Assembly (NCBI GenBank): GCA_030141605.1
Contig: JAQGDQ010000775.1
Span: 6,095-70,094 of the forward strand
Direction of reading: 5' to 3'
Source of the DNA: Tubiluchus corallicola
Taxonomy: Eukaryota; Priapulida; Priapulimorpha; Priapulimorphida; Tubiluchidae
DNA length: 64,000 bases
The notes under the pieces are model-generated. The model was not told where the DNA came from. It made no database searches and saw only the letters and a program-made list of their open reading frames with translations. Shown piece by piece: positions 23,326-34,900 of this stretch; the stretch's first letter is position 1; each line of letters starts with the position of its first letter. The translations under genes and the position numbers were made by a program.

Positions 23326-24080
23326 ATGGAAGACGAAACGTTTTCCTCTCACCCATGATTTCTCTGCAATGGTTAGTGCATCCATAGAGGACCAATTTTG
23401 GGTAACTGTATATTTTGTTTTTCATTTCAAATTCGAGTAGTCGCCATTCGCGAGGAGCAGGAGCACCTTAAAAATATTTTTTACCATTTAATCGTAGGTC
23501 CATTTTCGTCGACGGTCGAAACACCAGCGCTTTAGCCAGACACTCACTAGAGGCAAGACGCTATCCATTACCTTAATGGAATACGATACACTAGTTGCCA
23601 GACGGGATGCGATACTGGCGGCGGCGAGTAAGGGAAACGAATTTAGCAAGCTAGAAATACAACTGTCCCGAAGACTCGGATTGCTGGTGATGGCCTCGGT
23701 TCCGCTCTTCCTCAACAGCGTGAACATCACGTTTTCCATGAGCCGCAAAGCCCTTTGCAATCTCTTCAAGCGCACGTGGACGACCTGAAAATCATGCCAC
23801 CGGGCATCTTGTGTCTCGCTAGCCAAATCTACGTGTTCATGGGCGAGTGGGCATCCAGACCCGACATGTCCATCAGGCGTGGCGTGGAAGAAGGGGACGG
23901 TGTAGTTACGTGCAAACCCGGCATAAACCTACAACTGCACGAAAAATTTCAGAAAATGATAGAGGTGATCGAGGAAATGGTAGACGATGAGCCATACTAC
24001 CAAACCCAGCTGTCGCTGCGACACAAACTGACGTGGGAAGGTTCGAAAGCTAGTGTTAGAGTTAGGGTTAGCCTTAACAA
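23326..24080 (+). pseudogene. Divergent spliced Polinton gene, element 1 copy
   Basis: Copy of the conserved gene that faces the ATPase. A short acidic first exon starts at ATG 23326 and ends at a donor GTAACT (intron from 23402). The 96-bp intron ends in CGTAG and exon 2 starts at 23498. Exon 2 encodes HFRRRSKHQRFSQTLTRGKT, then LVARRDAILAAASKG, LGLLVMASVPLF and, in another frame, CKPGINLQLHEKF and DEPYYQTQLSLRHK. Exon 1 has a frame break and exon 2 changes frame near 23755-23790, so it is dead. It retains about 70 residues lost from the other copy. Function unknown; I see no catalytic motif. Confidence 0.7.
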
Positions 24081-24140
24081 CTAGACTCCTCAACTAGACA
24101 CGGAAGCTAGATTTACCACGGAAGCTAGTGTTAGGGTTAG
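24050..24140 (+). repeat. Short telomere-like motifs beside an ATPase break
   Basis: GTTAGAGTTAGGGTTAGCC at about 24056-24074 and GTGTTAGGGTTAGATC at about 24130-24145, each preceded by GAAGCTAG. They lie between the end of the divergent gene and the displaced ATPase C-terminus. Confidence 0.6.
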
Positions 24141-24225
24141 ATCTAGGAATGGGGTTGAAGGTGTTATACACGGGAATGGAACCGCCCTCAAAACACATCC
24201 CAGGATTCCCTAAACCACACGGTGT

Positions 24226-24344
24226 TGCATAAACTACCCTACGTGATTTTCGATTTGCGACAGGAAACGGACGATGGCATTCCCTTGAGAAGCACAATAT
24301 TTCCACTCGAAGCACCACAGATGGTCTTCTTGCCCCAAAAATGA
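24226..24344 (+). pseudogene. Packaging ATPase, displaced C-terminal fragment
   Basis: About 39 codons ending at TGA 24342-24344 match the C-terminus of the intact ATPase at 34.9-35.04 kb: YVIFDLRQETDD, then IFPLEAPQMVFLPQK against [15 protein letters not shown]. It is on the plus strand while the N-terminal fragment (22735-22975) is on the minus strand, with another gene between them. The bases after the stop (GAGATAAACAAAATCG) resemble the junction to the pX-like gene in the compact element, but the start codon position reads ATC. Confidence 0.8.
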
Positions 24345-24469
24345 GATAAACAAAATCGTGGTGCGTGAGCCACCGAATCAACAGCAGTCCATCAACAAAG
24401 GCAACATCACTGGTGCTAGCAGTCAGAATGACACCGGTTTTATGTTACAAACCGTTTGTCCGGCAGTTG

Positions 24470-25425
24470 GCTCGTGTTAAAGGATATATCTGGAAAAATT
24501 GATGCCAAGTATGAGCATATATACAGAATTCTTTTTCTGATTTAAAGACAGAAGTCAATGAGATTACGTCAAGCCAACAGTATATCTTTGACATTTTTGA
24601 GAAATCCATGACAGATGTTTCTGCAAAATGCGAAAAACTTTGCTCCGAAAATGCTGCTCTAAAAACTACAGTATTTTCTCTTCAAGAGGAAATTAGAAAA
24701 CTTCACGAAAAGCAGGATGACCTTGAACAATATGAAAAGCCAGATTGTCTAATTTTTACTGGTGAACCTGTTACCAGGGTCGAAGATACATCCAATATTG
24801 TAGAGCGACTTGCTTATCATACGTATTTATACAACCTAGACAGGCACACAAACACACAATGCATCCATACAAATACACATTGGATCAATAATTGATGTCC
24901 GACACAAAAATTCTTCAAACCACAGTCTCGTTCATGCAATCAGCCACTCATACATTTCATAGTATTACCACAAATTGCACATTCAAGGTCAGCTGTCTGT
25001 CAGTTATTAAAACGGCAATAAATAAACATTTGGAAACTTATATTTAAACTGGAATTAAATTTGCTAATGCGTTATTTAACATTCGTGGCTAAATCAATAA
25101 TTCCAGCTAACGCCTTACGTAGTTATTGGGCTTCTCTGCCTAAAACTTTTTTTTTGTTATTGCAATGTACAAAGCATACAATATTTAGTCTATGAATCTG
25201 TGAAGTTAAACGCTTTAGTAACAGGTGCTGTTTATCTGAATTTCGCTTTGAAACATAACATACAAGGCTGCATATCAGTACTGTACGGGATGAACTATAG
25301 GACAACGTTAGCTGTACTGACCTAGAAAAACGGATGGCTATTACATAGACCGACAATCAATGTCTGTGCTTAAGATTTTATTCTCTAACTAAACTCAAAT
25401 AAAACAATCAATCAATTAACATTTG
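24470..25425 (+). pseudogene. LINE ORF1 fragment and 3' end
   Basis: An open frame at 24608-24895, extendable upstream to about 24530, encodes a coiled-coil segment (LCSENAALKTTVFSLQEEI) followed by DDLEQYEKPDCLIFTGEP, the start of the RRM-like domain of LINE ORF1 proteins. It then decays. The stretch to 25425 has no ORF and finishes AAATAAAACAATCAATCAAT, which looks like a LINE 3' end with a short tetranucleotide tail. ORF2 is missing. Confidence 0.55.
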
Positions 25426-25804
25426 GAAAATATCCCATCGCTGCCACCACCTGTGATGGTTCAGGTTAGAAGTGTCACAGGTACCCGAAGTCCACCTTTT
25501 GACGTAGCGTGTGCCGACAGGTGTATGCTAATTATTTATGCTAATTTTAAGATAAATTCATGAAATGTTCAATAAATACTTTGTTCGTAGTTTTCCTAAA
25601 TAATACGTGGGTTGTTTTCTTTTCATTGGTTAACGACATTTTTCTGATCTAAATAAACAAGACATGTAACAACAAATTTAATAAGATTCCAAATATTCAA
25701 AAAAAAAATGACAATGAGAATCAATGTACAAAAAAAGGAAAACCTTTTCCCCAGAATACTGGTGATCTACTAGGGTTTTGCTGAGTGTTCGCTGGCGGTA
25801 CAGC

Positions 25805-25951
<147 letters not shown>

Positions 25952-27485
25952 TTATTTCACTCCAGCAATACATATACAATACATCAACATACAATATTAT
26001 TGAAACAAAAAGAAACAGTATAGGTAAAAGAACGTTGAAGTCAAATTAACCAAATAAAAGAGTTGCTTTATGACACCTTGAAAGCTTGGCTTGTTAAGGT
26101 GGCACAAATGAGTGAACGAAAGAATGGTTGGGGTAGTAGACATGATGGAATGGAAAAATAGTAAGATTAGGGATAGGAAGAAGGAAAAGAGGAGAAGAAA
26201 CGACCACAGTTTATGTTTAATTTACATAGAGCTATATTAAAATAGCATTATAATTGATTGGAGGCCATATATTGCGACTGCATGAGACATGGAAGCATTA
26301 AAATTGTATTATAAGTATGAATAAAAAATGGTCCTTTTCAAGTACTTTTTGAAACTATAAATAGTTTTTTGTATTTTTACTTGGACACTTATTTTATTCC
26401 AATTATTGGGGGCTGTGAATTTAATAAAGTGCCTGGCACTATTAGTACGACAGTAAGGGACATGATATTCGTTGGATCTTGTAAAGTGTTTAGGATTTGC
26501 TGTAATGGGATTTGCAAAGGAAGTGGGAAACGAGTTGTAGTATGTCTTGTACATATAAATAGACAAGTGATATATAACCAAGTCTTCAGGGAATTATAAT
26601 ACCACATTCATTAAATAAGGATACACCAACAGTGGTACGTTTAGATAAATTGTTTTATGTTCTTATAAACTTTCTTTGATGCCTAGATGAGCTTATTAAG
26701 TTGGCTGGATAAGATGTACCCTATATAATGCAGCAATAAGTTAGGTATGGTAATACCAATGAATTATAAAGAGTTATAAGATGAGATATGTGTAATTTAT
26801 TTTTAATAAAATTAATTATGTCCAGATTCTTAGCAATTTTTAAACATATGTGGTTTCCAGTCAAGATTTTCATTAATTAAAACGCATTAGAATTTTATAT
26901 TTGGAACTCTTTCGATTGCCTGTCCTTCAATGAATAAGTTAATGTCATTCGGGAGCCTCTCATTTATAGAGCGAAATACAATGCATTTTGTTTTAGTTGG
27001 ATTCAATGAAAATTTGTTTGCGTTAAACCAATCAGCTATTAATGGAAGTTTATTATTTATTTCAGGCACAGAATAAGATTGAAAATCAAAAAATAATGTG
27101 GTGTCATATGCAAATTGAAAAAGGTTATTGTTGGTTAAGACAATTGGACAGGTCATTGATATATATTAAAAATAATAGAGGGCCAAGAGTGGAGCCTTGT
27201 GGTACACCACACTTCATGGATTGACGTCTGGGCAGACAATTATTGCATCTAACTATTTGGCTTCTTGCAGAAAGTAATTATTAAACCATTCATTCAGAAT
27301 ACCTCATGATCAACGGTGTCGAAGGCTTTAGACAAGCTACAGAAGATGCCAGCAGAGACTGATTTGTTTTCGATAGTATTAACAATTTGTTCACAGACCA
27401 AAGCTAGCTCAGTGGAAAGGCCTGATCTGAATCCAAATTAACTGTTGATAAGTATGTTATTTTTGATAAAATATTTGTATAATTG
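25952..27485 (-). pseudogene. LINE reverse transcriptase and 3' end, minus strand
   Basis: On the minus strand the order is FGFRSGLSTELALV (about 27430), a catalytic block degenerated to FCSLSKAFDTVDHE (about 27330), a CGVPQGSTLGPLLFLIYIND-like block in a shifted frame, FAYDTT in place of FADDT (about 27100), ADWFNANKFSLNPTKTK, and the terminal block APNNWNKI...SFKKYLKRTIF at 26309-26581. A 3' UTR then leads to GTGAAATAAA(TTGA)n. Several stops and frameshifts make it inactive. The style is CR1/Jockey-like. Confidence 0.75.
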
Positions 27486-27486
27486 A

Positions 27487-28210
27487 TTGTCCACACATAT
27501 GTTTTGGTTTTGTCATATGTGTTTAGGTGACATATTTCCTTTTAGCAAAATTATTGACGACGAAAATTTTTATTCAAACACACGATATACTAGTGTTGGT
27601 GCTATAATTGATAATAATTTTCTTAATTTGGATTTAATAGATGATGCAGAATCATTACTTAATGAAAACACAAATTTACATAGTACTGACCCGATATTAA
27701 TTTTTTTAACAATACAAATGCCCTTGCCCATAGTAAATATTATGACATAGATAAATTTAATGCCATGTCGACTATTAATCATACTATAAATGACAATTCA
27801 TTTTCTATCATACACTTGAATATCCGCAGTGTAAAATACTAATCTCGACCACTTTTCTGAGTATATTCATTCACTTAATTTAAATTATTCTATTATAGCA
27901 TTAAGCGAAACTTGACTTTGTGATGATATAGGCTCTACAATTCGTTTACCAGGTTATAATGCTGTTTTTATTAATAGGAAAATTAATAAAGGCGCTGGTA
28001 GAGTGGCATTGTTTATCAGAAATGATTTAACATATCTACTTCGTAAAGATTCAACTCTCTCTGAGGAAGATATCGAAGCCATTTTTTATTGAAATTGCTT
28101 GCAAAAACGATGAGAATATAGTTGTTGGCTCTGTATGTCGCCCTCCAGGTGAATGCCCACTCCAATTTACTGACAAAATATCGGATATTATAAGTAAATA
28201 TTTAATATTA
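27487..28210 (+). pseudogene. LINE ORF2 N-terminus and endonuclease, inverted
   Basis: On the plus strand, an N-terminal region is followed by endonuclease motifs: SIIHLNIRSV (about 27810), then in other frames SIIALSET near 27895, LPGYNAVFINRK near 27950 and VALFIRNDL near 28005. It breaks off near 28210. It is head-to-head with the minus-strand RT portion, meeting at about 27485. The two would form one ORF2 if this half were flipped, which suggests a single inverted insertion. Confidence 0.6.
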
Positions 28211-28329
28211 TATCAAACAAAATGAAACTCAAAGCGAAAATTTTATAAAGCAAACTGAAAGTAAAAGAATTTGTCAAAACCAATCCAAACCGGAATTCAG
28301 ATAGCCCATTCAATGCTGGGTGTTATAGG

Positions 28330-28530
28330 CACATTTAGATTACACAGGAGGCCGTGGCATCCAGTAAATTTCATTTTCTGAACAAACTCACAGATTTTTC
28401 GAAATTTTAACCAAACAGCTTGTAGAAAAATGTTCTAGTGGCGCCTAGTTGGACTCTCGGAAGGAGATATATAGGGCCTCTCTTTGAAAAGAGGAGGAAC
28501 ATGGCCATAAGGTAACGTTATATTTTAGGA
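28330..28530 (-). repeat. Partial copy of element M
   Basis: Reverse-complement match to the middle of element M: CGAAATTTTAACCAAACAGC, GTTCTAGTGGCGCCTAGT, and GGACTCTCGGAAGGAGATAT correspond to the complement of 14490-14575. It lies just downstream of the 3' end of the WSC sulfotransferase gene. Confidence 0.7.
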
Positions 28531-28600
28531 TGCTCCATCAAGAGACAATTGGCTTTTTCAAAAATGGCGTTCTCAATTATTTGCTAACGTTAGCCTACTT

Positions 28601-28968
28601 TCATCGCAAAAGATATGAATCAGGCAAAGGTCCATGGCCATTTTCCACAAATGCCTTTGACAATTCAGTGACATAATTATTAACACGTTGTTGAAATCCA
28701 GGAATGACGTGGTAATAATGAGTAAAGTACGTGTCGTTTAATGTGTATTGTCTTTTGATATGGTCCCCTGGGTACTTTTCTGCACAATGTAAACGTGATT
28801 TGTTCTGTCCTAGGAAGCTTAAGACTGCTTTCAACTCTCCAGTCAAATTCGACTTTAGTTTTTCGTAAATGACAACATGAATGTCTGCAGATGATTTCAA
28901 CAGCCACCTGGTGTAAAAGCTGAACCAGCGGTTGAGCAGAAATGTACCGTTTAAAAACTCAAGCCATC
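28601..28968 (-). CDS. WSC sulfotransferase exon 6 (C-terminus)
   Basis: 368 bp including the stop TGA (28601-28603), after acceptor ACTGTTTCAG. Encodes [20 protein letters not shown] and LSFLGQ, the usual C-terminal helices of this sulfotransferase fold. Confidence 0.85.
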
Positions 28969-31900
28969 CTGAAACAGTAAGAAAATAAGAACAATTATCT
29001 AATGAGTTGGTAAAGCGTCGTTGCTTCAGTGTTTTGACAGATTATTAACACAAAATTACTATTATGATCTTTAACACATATTATAATCTCTACTATAATC
29101 TTTGACTTTTCAGAAAGAAGCAAAATTATACGAATGTTAAAAACACTTCACAACAACAAATTTGCATTCAGTATCAGAAAATAAGTGACGTTTGTGTTAT
29201 TCTTATAAAATGTTTCATTGTTACTATCGTTACCAGAATGTTCATTACTATCTTCAATAACCTTATCATTATAATTGGCACTGTTGTTAAGGATACTAAG
29301 AAAAATCAGGTCATGAACCTAACAAAACTGCAAAATGAATCAAGTACTTACTGTATAAAGCGTACGGACTTTTATAGTCTGGTACTTCTTCGTTATTGCG
29401 TATTTTGACAAAGAAAACTTGTCTTTTGAACTCCGCATACACGGCATCATAAGGGTTTCGAACCACAAGGACAGCGGCTGCAAAGTCTTTCAGTGTTTCG
29501 TTGTCAACAAGGTGCGTTTTAACAACAATCGTCTTTCCTTCAAACGGTTTTAGCCCTCTTGTACCCGGTGGAAAAGGAAAACTGCTTTTGCCTTTAAAAT
29601 TATTAAAACTGACAGTTATTTGATCTGTTAATAGTTATTTTGAGTTCTGTCAATAACAATAATCAGAAAATTGTGACAAAATGGCAAACCAGAAACTTTA
29701 CATACCTAAAGGCTGGTTCATGCCTTTACCAGCATAAAAACTGTTTAAGGTACAGTACTTTAGAGATGACATGGTACAGATCGTCATGGCATGCATATTA
29801 ATTGTCTAAAAATACCAGCAGCTGCAAAATGAAGAACATTTTTTCTTGTGATTTTTGAAAAAATGCACTTGTTGTGTATCCCGTAGGATACATTGGGGAC
29901 AAATGGCTGTAATTCCCCTTCATAATAACAGACACAGGAATACACTGATGTGCAAAAACCTCTTTGCTAGTCCAATAATTAGCTTTTTGTTTAGTAAACT
30001 ATGTTGATACTGCAACATTACTGTGTCAACATTGCCACTCTTGAGTCCCTTTCCAATTTATTCATTATACTGCTTCACTACAAATTAGAATGCAGACTAT
30101 AGACAGCCTTGAAATCAAAAGGGATTTGGTCTGTTGGGACAATTCGCAGCAATCGGATTAGTGGGTGCTTGTTTCTTTCGGAAAAAGACATAAAAAAGAA
30201 GAGCCGTTGTACATATGATAGTAAAGTGGACATAATTTCTGGAATAAACGTTGTTCGCTGGTATGACAACAAGCCTGTAACATTGACTGCGACTCATTTT
30301 GGTGTAAATCCCGTCCAGAAGGTGAAACGATATGACAGAAAGCAAAAACAAAAAGTTGATGCAGATTGACCTGCAATTGTAAAAGAGTACAACATGCACA
30401 TGGGGGCAGTATATCAGTTTGACATGTTGATGACTTTCTACAGAGTTGATCATAAAAGCACAAAGAGGCACTGAAGAGTACTCTTTTGGTGCCCTAGTGT
30501 TGCAATTGTAAATTGTTGCAAATGTACACCGCCATAGACAAAAACCTAAAGGAGTTAGTTGGTGTTCTGAAGTGCTGTACCTGGCAAGAATGTTAGATGT
30601 CCTACTTTTAAATAATGTTGTTAATGTCGATTAGGTCTGGGGCGATGAAGGGGTCGAGGAAACAAAAACTTAACTCACTGCTTGATATGTCACCAATTAA
30701 AATGAGCAGTGGGTTTATACCATTATAATAATCCAAGAAATATTTTATTAATCAGGTCCCTCAACCTGGATTGAAATACTAAAAAAAATCAATCCAACAC
30801 CCGGTATGCTCTACGTGACGCATTTCTTCTAAGACCTAATCTACAGTTGTATAATAGTTTTTTCCAAAACAAGAGTTCGCAGGTGGCATAATTTACCACC
30901 CCTTTTTTGCTTCTTAAATTCAGTCGATCTATTTAGCATAATAAGCAAATACTTATGCATCAGTATATACATAAAGCAAGTATCTGTATAACATATATAA
31001 ATCAAATTCTCGTTAATACAACAAAATTAAGATATAATTCTTGAATTTTTGAATTGAGGCCAAAGAAGCAAAGCCTGTGTAAGGCCACCAGAATCAGTGG
31101 TGAGAAAAATATTTACAGGGGGCACAGTTAGTTGCAGTAAGTATGAGTTACAATCGAAAACAGGAACTTTCCTTTCTGCATTTGAACTTTTGGTGAGTTC
31201 GTACTAAATCATATATATTATTATATATATATATTATAAGTAGTCATATATAATCATATATATTATTATATATATTATATATTACTACTTATACTAAATA
31301 TTATAAGTAGTGACATTTCAACAAATAGATTCATCGCCAATTTTTCACGTAAGACAGTGTGCATCGATAATTGTTTACGGTCTCTCCTCTGTACTCTGTG
31401 TGCCTTGTATATTTCAATTTTAGGTGTTAACTAATAAATTATTTGTGTTTTTGAACTTACTATCAATGTAACTATATTCAAGATAACCAGCTCCACGTGT
31501 CTGTTCTCAACTGAAATGTACTTATTGCATAGTGGAAGAACTCCGATCTGTAGTATTACTATATATCAGTCCAATTAAAATAAAGTTCATGTATTAGTGA
31601 TAAAACGGCAGAAGTTTTACACTCCTCTGGGCAAATACAATTTTCCTCCAGGGCAACCTAAATGCGCATCTGTTTAGCTTTGTAAAAATATATGGTTCTT
31701 ACACGTTATTGACTGACTGCCCCTCTGTGTTAACAGACATAATTAAACTAAGTTTTGAACCCGTTGTGTGGTCACTGAAAAGCCCAACATAACAGTATTT
31801 CTGGCTGTTTTTGGTATTGCCTGCATAGTAGGGCCTTTATGGATTTAAGTGTCACGGATTTGGCAATCAATGCAGAACAGACAACAAGACAACTGCGTCA

Positions 31901-34900
31901 AGGATAATGTCATTCATTCTAGTTGACTGCCTAATCAGCGTGCAAGATTTTTCACACCCCTGCAGAGCTTTTCTAAAACCAGTGCTTTTGGCAGAGATAG
32001 CTGCAGCTGCCTATTACTGGGTATCTAGTACTGTTATGAAAAATGCTCAACTTTTCAATAGTAAGCGGGAGAAACATTGGACAGGTATAAAAGATCCAAA
32101 CCAGCATGTAAAAATCACAGTCTGCGCACTTGTAAGTGGGTTTGCCCAGGTTGTAGTCGACTTTGGTAAAAAATTGTAATTAGCTAGTCGACATTGGTAA
32201 ACAATAGTTGAGGCCTAGTCACAGAGCTGAACTCGATTGTCATGATTATGAGTAAGCCAGCACACTCACAGATACCAATATATTGGTAAAACGGTTTCAG
32301 AAATTTTTAGGCAAAATATATTATAGTTTTTATAAACCTCAATGAAATCTTCACGGGCCAAATTAATTCGAATGTGGCAAAAAACTTAATTACAATTACA
32401 ATGCACGTAATAAACACACTATTTACAAAAATATAATTACATACATATATAACGCTATAAAAACATATACGACTTTATTAAGAACACAATTATACAAGTC
32501 AAATTGAATAATTTAGCCTAATAACAGAACATCAAACTCGAATGTATAAACTCAATGGTACAACATAAATATATACATAAACACAATTTAAAGCAAAACC
32601 CGGACCCAATCTTAAACAGTAGGTCAAAACAATCTATTCTTTAAGATACTGAAAGGGAACATACTATTTTTGTCAAAAATGTCTTACGAATTATTACCAC
32701 ACAAATACAATTTCACATTCGCGCCACTAGCTCTTCGCTCTTACATGTATTTCGCCATTCACTAATTAGATGGGAGTAGAGGAGACTGTCTCTTTTCCAG
32801 TGATTGAATTGCCCTGTAATTGCCCAATTAATACCTATTGTATTGCTTAATTGTTCTTTTGTTTTAAGGGAAATTAGTGCTGAGGGGTGGGATGAATTAG
32901 GGACCCTGCCCAGGGGTTAGGTACCGCCACTTCTCGTTGTCGGTGCCAAACACTCGTCAATGAGGGAAATCTTTTTTTGGGATCGTTGATGAAGGAAATC
33001 TTTTTTTGGGACTCTACCGTGGCGACGACGGCACCAACAGTGAATTGTCTTTTCTTCCACTTTTCTTCTCTACGGCACCGACGGAGAATTCTCCGCGACC
33101 GCTTTTCTTCTCATGTCGCCAAAGCCCCGTTTGTTGATAAATGACGATTTAATTATTGTCTGCATTTATTTCAAACGACAAAGCCCGATAAATGCATTTT
33201 CGCAAATGTTTTTTATTGATAGAATACAAAAAAATTTTACATACATACATTATGATGTCGTATATTACACAATATACTAAAACTAGATTAATGATGTCGC
33301 TATCGTGGAGAACATAGATTATTATCGACGAGCAATTGATACAGGCAAACATTATTTCTGTTAAACACAAATTCGTTAAATTTGAGAAAAACGCTAGAGA
33401 AATCCTCCGCGTTTGTCCCGCCCATCATCTCTTTCATCTCTAATGGACACTCCCTTGATGCAGAAGAAACCTTGCCAAACTGTCATTCTCCACCGTGGCA
33501 ACAACTGACATTCGTAGTATTCCTCGTTGTTGACTATTTCGTCCAGATGGAGGTTCATGCCGGGTTTGGTTGGACTCACTGCAAATGCTTGTTGGGGAAA
33601 GATGAAGAGTGGCACGGAGTCTGCTATCAGGAAAGACGTTCTGCCAGACAGTTCTATTTCAAAATCTGTATAAGTCATTTCCTCATTCAAGGCCATCAGT
33701 ATTTCTTTTCGTTTACGAATGAGTTTCCCCATATTCCATCACGGTCAAAGATACGTGCTTCCCTCTAGTGAGTGTTTCGCTAGTGGCATCATTCTTAGAT
33801 CGACGCCGAAAATGAACCTATGAATAAAAGGACAAAATTTTTTAACGCCTTCCTGCCCCCTGACACCAAATAGGAAGAGGAAAACAATGTTTGACTATTC
33901 AAAATAGTAGAAAAATAATAATAATGAACATTTACTCACCTGATACTGTTCATCTAAGGATGAAAGTGATGTCGACAAATCGTATGTCAGAGGAAACACC
34001 ATGGTGTCATTTTCCATCATCATCATACAGTAATGTTTTCTTCACTGACGAGAGAGAGAGAGATGTGCTCGTGTGCTATCTTCTCACCGTCCAAGGCAGA
34101 TGTGGCAACTCCCTGTCAAAACACCACATTATATACGAGCTCTCTTCTGGTTAACGCCAACCAACGGATGAATGCTGTCAACAATAGTGCAAGCGATGAT
34201 GTCATGGCGTCTGTCCATCCACCCGTTTTCCTGCCACGAAGTCACGACGCGGTGTACTACATAACATCTATTGTGAAAAAAACATGTTTGAAAACGTCCA
34301 ACTGCTGCAACCGTTTTTTCTGCAAGCCAAGTCGTATTATTTATTTATTTATTTTTTGATAAACATTTATAAAGGTAGGTCGATTTGTTTATTTGGTAAT
34401 TACGATGGATCGAATTTATGATGCGAGATTGAAATTTGGTAGCACCATGTTGGTGGCCGGACCCAGTCGCGCCGAGAAAACCACTTTTGTAAAAAATTTA
34501 GTCCTTCATCGGAACGTGTTGTTTGACACTAAACCGGACAGGGTGTTGTGGATTTTGCAAACACCTCCTCCACTAGCCTCCTCTCGCGAAGAATTACAAG
34601 AAGTGGAGTACAGCGAGGACATAAATGTCGGAATACGTGCAGGAGATCTGGTGGTGGTGAACGACATGATGATGGAACTAGCCACTTCCAAGCGACTGAC
34701 TGACATGTTCACAAAGCTAGCACACCACAAACCGTGTTTCGTGGTTTTCATCACGCAAAATCATTTTCAACAGAGCAACGAATCGAGAACGCGCAGTTTA
34801 AACACCCACTACTTGGTGTTTTTCAAAAATCCACGCGACAAGATGCAGGTGGAAGTGTTGGGTAGTCAAATGTATCTGGGTAAATCGAAATCTTTTAGGG

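Noticed and set aside
30115-30471. Minus-strand frames over the piggyBac fragment
   Set aside because: Antisense shadows; the plus strand carries the transposase motifs.
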